A stretch of 64,000 nt of DNA, from NCBI GenBank assembly GCA_000149265.1, contig CH003028.1, forward strand, positions 655,281-719,280, read 5' to 3'. The stretch's first letter is position 1; every line of letters starts with the position of its first letter. Shown in pieces: positions 58,281 to 64,000 of the stretch. The stretch is from Ciona savignyi (taxonomy: Eukaryota > Chordata > Ascidiacea > Phlebobranchia > Cionidae). The notes under the pieces were generated by a model. The model searched no databases, was not told the origin of the DNA, and saw only the letters and a list, made by a program, of their open reading frames with translations. Made by a program: the position numbers and the translations under genes.

Positions 58281-58936
58281 GCTTTAAAAATAATCTTAAA
58301 AACTTAGACAGCGTATATTATGGATGTCTTCAACCTATGGTTAATTGTTTGTTTTTAATGGTAATGCAACACTGACTGATGAAACAGTGTTTCGTGTAGT
58401 TCCCACCAAGCGAAGAGGGTCTGTTAAAACGGGCGCAAAGAACTATAAGTTCCCCGGCGTGGGTTGTTAACTGGTTTGGTCCTTTGCTGGCTGAAGCTAC
58501 TTTTCATCATGCTGAAACCGCAATTACTCTGCTATCAAGTTCAGGTAAGTTTGACTAATTGTATGCGCTGATAAATTATCTCTGCAATATTCAATCAATT
58601 TTCTTTAATAGCGTGATGTTTTATGTTATTTAACATCCTATAGCGATATAGTATTTAAAAATGACCCTGATTTTAATACCATAAATATGTTAGCTTTAAG
58701 TGCGTGTTCAATGGATATGTGAACCTAACCACCTCATTAAATATGCTTTTTTCACCCAAAATTATCTCTTAAAGATTTGTCAAATAGTTCAGTCACAAGG
58801 GAATCTCTTATAATACCCATAAACTAAAATCGCTTAGCAGCATAGTTTGTAACAAACGCTTAGACCGAATATTGTAAATACGTTCTGTAATTTTTATGAA
58901 TCTATTACTGATCGTAGGCGAACAAATCTAAATTGA
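58281..58936. other. Unique spacer between inverted arrays
   Basis: Centre of the inverted structure. It is less AT-rich than the arrays. A short frame, ATG at 58509 to CAG|GTAAGT at 58544, looks like a first-exon/donor combination, but nothing downstream supports a gene. Confidence 0.35.
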
Positions 58937-60852
58937 ACTAGAGAGTGTCAACCACGTGTTAACCATCACTATTTGTAAAACACTTGTTGTATAACCTATA
59001 TTCATGCTACAGGGTCCCTTACCACAATTTATATTTTATACACTGAGTATGTAGTTTTTGTTTCTGCAAGCTTAAACGCATGGGTCCCATAGTTAACATA
59101 CAAAACTTATTTTCCATGTTTAGTTAAATAAAGAACAAACGTCTTAAATGTACGAACATTTCAACAAAAATGTTTTAAATTATAGCTTCTTTTCAAGCGT
59201 TGTATAGTGAAAGAAAGCTAAATTCCCAAAACAGTCCGATTTAGTTTTTCATTGTTTCAGGGAATTCCCCTGGGTTTAGTAGATAAGTTTTTGTTTTTAC
59301 ATAAGTAAGTCATGCTATGTAACAATTCTTAAAGTTTTAATCTGATTTGTCGACTTCTTGTTGGAGATGTCGGTGCGATAGGCTATGGCATGCCTGTCAC
59401 AATCACAATTCAGAAACATATCTTCGTTTTTTTAATGGAAATTAATCTATAAGTAAATGTTTTTATTTTTTTTAATTCGAACAGAGTGTCTAATGTTTTA
59501 ACATTTTACCGAATTTTAATAAAATTAGAGCAGCCGTTCAAGCGCTATGGCTACAAAATCTAATTTATTAGAAAAAACGTTTTGGTGTTTAACGTCTGAG
59601 GGGAATTCCCCAAGATTCATTACCCAAAATTTTGGCTTCTGCATATATAGACCATGTTGTCTTACAAATGTCCAATTTTCATTGCGATTTCATTACTTCT
59701 CTTGGTAGATGTCGACATGGCATTCTTGTAACAATCATGATTTAAGAACATATCCTATTTTTTGGGTATTTCCCTTGGTAATTTTATTATTTCTTTCAAG
59801 TGTTAAATCTATGACTAATGCACTTACATTCCACCAAATCTAATTTAAATTGTAACAGCCGTTCACGCGCTATGCCCAAAAAAGAGCTATTTTCTAGAAA
59901 AAAAATAGCGTTTTGGTTTTTAAGGTCTAAGGGGAATTTCCCTAGATTTATCACCCAAAGTTTTGGTTTCTGCATATCTAGACCATGTTCTCTTACAAAT
60001 GTCAAATATTCATTGCGATTCCATTACTTCTGTTGGTTGATGTCGGGGCGACATGGCATGCCTGTCACAATCATGATTTGAGAACAAAATCCTATTTTTT
60101 AGGGTATTTTCCTAAGTAATTTTTTTATGTTTTGTAAGCGTATAATCAGTGACTAAGTGCACTTACCACTTCCACCTAAATTTGATTTAAATTGTAGCAT
60201 CCGTTTAAGCGCTATGACCGAAAAAGTGCTATTTTTTTAGAAAAAAAAGTACCGTTTTGGTTTTTAACGCCCCACGGGTAAGTCCCCTGAGTTTATCACC
60301 CAACAATATTAGTTTATGCATATCTAGACCATGTTGTCTAAAAAAATGTCAAATTTTCATTGATATTCCATTACTCCTTCTGGTAGATGTCGGGGCGACA
60401 TGGTATGCCTGTCACAATTATGATTTGAGTACAAAATCTTATTTTTAAGGGTGTTTTCCTAGGTAATTTTTTTTATTTCTTCCAAATGTTAAATCAGTGC
60501 CTAATGCACTTACATTTCACCAAATCTGATTGAAATTGGAGTAGCCGTTCAAGCGCTATGCCACAAAAAGCTAAATTTTTCATAAAAAACACCGTTTTGG
60601 TTTTTAACCTACCAGGGGAATTACCCCTGGATTTGAATCACCCAAAATTTTGGTTTCTGCATATCTAGACCATGTTGTCTAGCGAAAGGCTTACTTTCAT
60701 TACGATTCGATTATTCCTTCTGGTAGATGTCGGGGCGCCATGCCATGCCTGTCAAACCTTTGACGAAAAAAAAAAGAAAAAAAAAAAGAAAAAAAAAGAA
60801 AAAAAAAACGGACAAAAACAATATGTGTCCCATTTTTCCAAATGGAACCCAT
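58937..60852 (+). repeat. 335-bp-unit array element, inverted copy C (four units)
   Basis: Begins CTAGAGAGTGTCAACCACGTG. The inverted unit marker ATGCCTGTCA or a variant occurs near 59392, 59726, 60060, 60406 and 60745. It ends in a poly-A/G tract (60768-60809) and the terminal hairpin at 60827-60848 with one mismatch. It is the mirror of copy B. Confidence 0.85.
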
Positions 60853-61604
60853 AACTAGAGAGTGTCAACCACGTGTTTAACCACCACCATTTGTAAAACA
60901 CATGTTGTATGCCATATATTTATGCTATACAGGGTCCCTAACGACATTTTGTAAAACTGAGTATGTAGTTTGTTTCTGCAAGCATAAACGCATGGGTCCC
61001 ATAGTTATCAAACCAAACTTTTTCTCCATGTGTAGATAAAAAAAAGAACAATCGTGTTAGATTTACGAACATTTCACCACAAATGTTTTAAATAAAAGCT
61101 TTCTTTAAAGCGTTTTTCGTGGTTTCAGGGAATTACTGGGTTTATTAGATAAGTTTCTACTGGGTTTAGTACGTACGTTTCTGTTTTTACCTATGTGGGT
61201 TATGTTGTATAACAATTCTTAATGTTTTATTCTGATTAGTCAATTCCTTGTCTGATTTGTCGACTTCTTGTTGAAGATGTTTGTACGATATGGAATGCCT
61301 GTCACAATCATAATTCAGGAAAATATCTGCGTTTTTAAAGGAAATACCCTAATAAATGATTTTTTTAATTGGAACAGAGTGTTTAAATGTCTAACTTTTC
61401 ACCATTCGGATTCAAATTGGAGCTGCCGTTTAAGCGATATGCGCAAAAAAGCTATTTTTTAGAAAAAAATACCGTTTTGGTTATTAACGTCTCAGGGGAA
61501 TTCCCCTAGATATATTACCCAAAATTTTGGTTTCTGCATATCTAGGCCATGTTGTCTAACAAATAAAGAAGTTGGATTGAGCATACATTTTTTCTTCTTG
61601 TAGA
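60853..61604 (+). repeat. 335-bp-unit array element, copy D, cut by LTR insertion
   Basis: Starts again with CTAGAGAGTGTCAACCACGTG directly after the hairpin end of copy C, so two elements are joined head to tail. It runs into the first unit (marker at about 61295) and stops at TTCTTGTAGA, where an LTR begins. Confidence 0.8.
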
Positions 61605-62163
61605 TGTTGTTGTTTTCCTTTTATTGTTCACTTCGTATTGGTTTTTCAAGCTTTTTCACTTGTTTTCATTTGCACTTTTATTTTTACTTCACACTTTTAT
61701 CTCTACTTTGCTCATTATCTATGACCAAGATAGTTTTAATTTGCACCTCTCCAGGCATTCTAGCCACCCGCACACACGGTTTTATCAATTGTCGACACTA
61801 ATTGTTTTTCGAGCTTTTACCGTTGTCCGGCCTAAACGATTGTGTCCGGGCAGTTCTCGTTGTACCTTCCAACAAGTGCACAGTATTTTCCTTCTCCAAG
61901 CTTTGAGTATCGTGTTTGAGTATATTGAGTATTGTACGGCGTATTGAGTATTGGACGGAGTATTGTACGGTGTATTGAGCGCTATCAGATACCATTTGAC
62001 GTTTGTCGCGGTTTTTATTATTCTTTTATCTTTTACGTTTTATTAAATCGCCCTATTGTAACGGCGTATTATTTATAGTAGACTAAGGCAGACAGGTCTC
62101 ACGATTGGCCGTTAAAACAGGGTTCTGGGACCACACTATTATAGGCACAAAAAGGCCGTAACA
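61605..62163 (+). mobile_element. 5' LTR of Ty3/gypsy-type retrotransposon
   Basis: Bounded by TGTTG...GTAACA, a short inverted terminal repeat (TGTT/AACA), about 559 bp long. It is immediately followed by a primer-binding site. Inside are short GTATTG(A/G)-based subrepeats at 61915-61980 and a TATTTATAG box near 62068. It is inserted within the 335-bp repeat. Confidence 0.65.
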
Positions 62164-62165
62164 AA

Positions 62166-62184
62166 TTGGCGATCCTGCCAGGAC
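62166..62184 (+). promoter_or_regulatory. Retrotransposon primer-binding site
   Basis: TTGGCGATCCTGCCAGG begins three bases past the LTR end. The TGG pairs with a tRNA CCA end. The tRNA species is not assigned. Confidence 0.55.
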
Positions 62185-62261
62185 CCTGTAATCGCTTAGT
62201 CTGTCTTAGTTTACCTTACAGCGAGAACTCGTTTTTATAGTTTTTAAAATTGACGTTCGTT

Positions 62262-62711
62262 ATGTCTTTTAATTTATTTATGTCCCCGCCCGTATTTTCG
62301 CCCAACCAAGATCTTGTCGATTTTATAAGGGTGTTCAACTCTTATTGTGAGAGTGTGAAAGCAAACGACGAGGTTAAGCGTCACCTATTCCTTACTTCAA
62401 TACCCGAAAGATTAAAATGGAAAATACAAGCAAAGGATGCTTGTATTTATGAACTACCAATTAAGACTTTGATCGAACGTGCTCTAAGCTTAAATGGTGG
62501 AAACACACAACTTGAATCTTTGCGAGCGGAGCTAATAAGGCGTTGTCAAATGCCACATGAAAGTAACGAACAGTTTGTATTCGCCGTAAAACACCTAGGG
62601 GGTCGTGCGTACTCCCTAGATGAGGAAGCACATCTCCGTAATGAAGTGACGTATATGGTGTTAATGAACGGCATACGCGACCGTGAGTTAGCAAAAACAA
62701 TTCCCGAGTAA
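62262..62711 (+). CDS. Retrotransposon Gag, capsid region
   Basis: From ATG at 62262 this frame encodes a capsid-like helical protein with LKWKIQAKDACIYELP and ELIRRCQMPHESNEQFVFAV. The latter corresponds to the (R/K)xQxxxES(V/I)xxF major-homology-like region of Ty3/gypsy Gag. It ends prematurely at a TAA after IPE; the nucleocapsid continues in another frame, so the copy is frameshifted here or uses recoding. Confidence 0.7.
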   Translation: MSFNLFMSPPVFSPNQDLVDFIRVFNSYCESVKANDEVKRHLFLTSIPERLKWKIQAKDACIYELPIKTLIERALSLNGGNTQLESLRAELIRRCQMPHESNEQFVFAVKHLGGRAYSLDEEAHLRNEVTYMVLMNGIRDRELAKTIPE

Positions 62712-63183
62712 AATAGATTTTTCCCGTGATTTCTGGGAAGCTGCGCAGCTAATGTTGCAAGCTACAACTTCACATTTACTAGAGGTAGCTCCTATTTCAC
62801 CTCCATTTAGCTCCACATCGAAATCGGAAGGATCGATAGAAAGTGTCGCACACCAAAACGAAATAGTACAAGGGATACGGGCAATGAAAACGAGCATCGA
62901 AGGCCTACAACGCACATTCGTAGAATTCGGCGAGCGCGAGGCAAGGCAGCAATACCAGCCGATATTAAGTCGACCAAGAGAATATGGCTCAAACTTTGTC
63001 GAACGTGAGTGTTTTAGTTGTGGTGAACGTGGACACATTAGGCGATTCTGCCCTAATGTCCAGCGACAAGTCGACAGGATAAACGGGAAAGTACGTGTCT
63101 CTGCCAAGAGTAAAACTTTTACTGAACGTGCAATAACCCACGGGCGCACAATGCGAGCGAAGGGGCGCTGGAGTGGAGAATAA
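62712..63183 (+). CDS. Retrotransposon Gag, nucleocapsid zinc knuckle
   Basis: Continues the Gag homology in a different frame from the capsid (FSRDFWEAAQLML onwards). It contains one CCHC knuckle, CFSCGERGHIRRFC (CX2CX4HX4C), near 63010-63051, followed by a basic stretch typical of nucleic-acid binding. It ends at TAA 63181-63183 and overlaps the protease frame by 11 bases, the usual gag-pro frameshift arrangement. Confidence 0.75.
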
Positions 63184-63766
63184 TCAAAACACCGTAAGCA
63201 GAATTGAAGTCCCAGTCAAGCTCAAAAAAATAGGCTGTACTAAACCGATTAAATTACATCGGTTTGCTAATATCCTCGTGAATGATGTAACAATCAGCGC
63301 TTTGGTTGATACTGGCTCGACAATCACGCTGATACGAAAAGACGTGCTGGACAAAATACAGCCGGGTACACGGCTGTTGGAATTGTCTCCAAATATCCGG
63401 TTTGTTGGCGCCAACGATAAACCGGTGGGAGTATTGGGAACTACATATACTATGCTCACTGTCGGTGGATTAAATGTTTCCATGAAAGTATACGTGTCCA
63501 TAGATATCGCACACAAATTTATTTTGGGTTTAGATTTCCTGCAGAAAAACCAGTGTCGTTTATGTTACAGAACGAACGTTATGATGGCTGGCGACGCAAG
63601 CATCCCAATATTGAACAAATCTTTTATTCCTGAATGTCAGGAAATATACGTTGTGGAAAGTGTACAAGTCCAAGCTTTTACCGAATTGATAGTGCACTGC
63701 GCAATGGAGAACCACCCAGGTGACGACAATGTACCTGATTTCCCGGTGTTTGTTGAGCGAGATTAA
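63173..63766 (+). CDS. Retrotransposon aspartic protease
   Basis: A retropepsin-type domain: active-site LVDTGSTITLI at about 63304-63336, hydrophobic FVGANDKPVGVLG, and the second conserved block FILGLDFL (63518-63541). It cleaves the Gag-Pol polyprotein in this family. The frame has no ATG at its start, consistent with expression by frameshift from Gag. It ends with a stop at 63764-63766 before any RT motif, so pol is either frameshifted here or starts beyond the window. Confidence 0.75.
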   Translation: MENNQNTVSRIEVPVKLKKIGCTKPIKLHRFANILVNDVTISALVDTGSTITLIRKDVLDKIQPGTRLLELSPNIRFVGANDKPVGVLGTTYTMLTVGGLNVSMKVYVSIDIAHKFILGLDFLQKNQCRLCYRTNVMMAGDASIPILNKSFIPECQEIYVVESVQVQAFTELIVHCAMENHPGDDNVPDFPVFVERD

Positions 63767-64000
63767 TATTCGGAATCAGATAACCAACAGAACCAGACTT
63801 GGACAGGATTAGGTCGGAGAAAGTGATTGGCACTGCCTCTGTTAATCCATATACTGATAAGAAAAAATAATTATAAATACGATGTAGGATGGAGGAAAAA
63901 CAGTTGCACTCTTAACTTGCCTCTATCGGTAAGTTATCTTGTGTCTACCGGACGTTTACCAGAGATTTACCGGTGCTACTTCACTCTGTATAATATGATT
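63767..64000 (+). mobile_element. Continuation of retrotransposon, runs off window
   Basis: No recognisable RT motif in the remaining 234 bases. The element is truncated by the window end. Confidence 0.4.

Overview
This is a eukaryotic, AT-rich, intron-rich window from a metazoan. The protein sequences, compact GT-AG introns and repeat types suggest a tunicate, probably Ciona; that is inference from gene and repeat style, not a database match. Two 100-base runs of N (16036-16135, 32863-32962) mark scaffold joins.

Layout. (1) 1.4-7.6 kb, minus strand: a cytokine receptor gene in about eight exons. It has a signal-peptide exon, two fibronectin-type-III halves with class II (interferon/IL-10 receptor) hallmarks, a transmembrane exon with a Box1-like motif and a tyrosine-rich tail. 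(2) 7.6-10.6 kb: intergenic, with a SINE and one GC-rich hypothetical ORF. (3) 10.6-34.4 kb, minus strand: a complete PRPF8 gene (U5 snRNP core protein Prp8). I resolve 44 coding exons whose lengths sum to 7065 nt, an exact multiple of three (2354 residues). Its introns carry SINEs, minisatellites and a duplicated 3' splice site. (4) 36.3-53 kb: a cluster of pannexin/LRRC8-like four-transmembrane channel genes, made of one 5' fragment (36.3 kb, +), one three-exon gene (38.3-39.6 kb, -) and two near-identical two-exon genes (45.3 and 51.5 kb, +). The last two sit in a tandem segmental duplication (about 45.2-50.4 and 51.5-58.3 kb). All four share a 24-nt leader after a 3' splice site, which suggests spliced-leader trans-splicing or a conserved 5'UTR intron. 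(5) 49.2-61.6 kb: satellite-like arrays of an approximately 335-bp unit in direct and inverted orientation, forming a roughly 4-kb inverted structure. (6) Retroelements: a BEL/Pao-like reverse-transcriptase scrap (43.5 kb, -), a degenerate Ty3/gypsy 3' half (54.2-55.9 kb, -) and the 5' part of another Ty3/gypsy-type element (61.6-64.0 kb, +) with LTR, primer site, gag with a zinc knuckle, and protease, running off the window end.

The three gene groups have unrelated jobs: immune-type signalling, pre-mRNA splicing, and membrane large-pore channels. No operon-like cooperation is implied. At least two tRNA-derived SINE families are scattered through the window, and several touch functional sites: the PRPF8 exon-33 splice donor, and the C-terminus of one pannexin-like gene.
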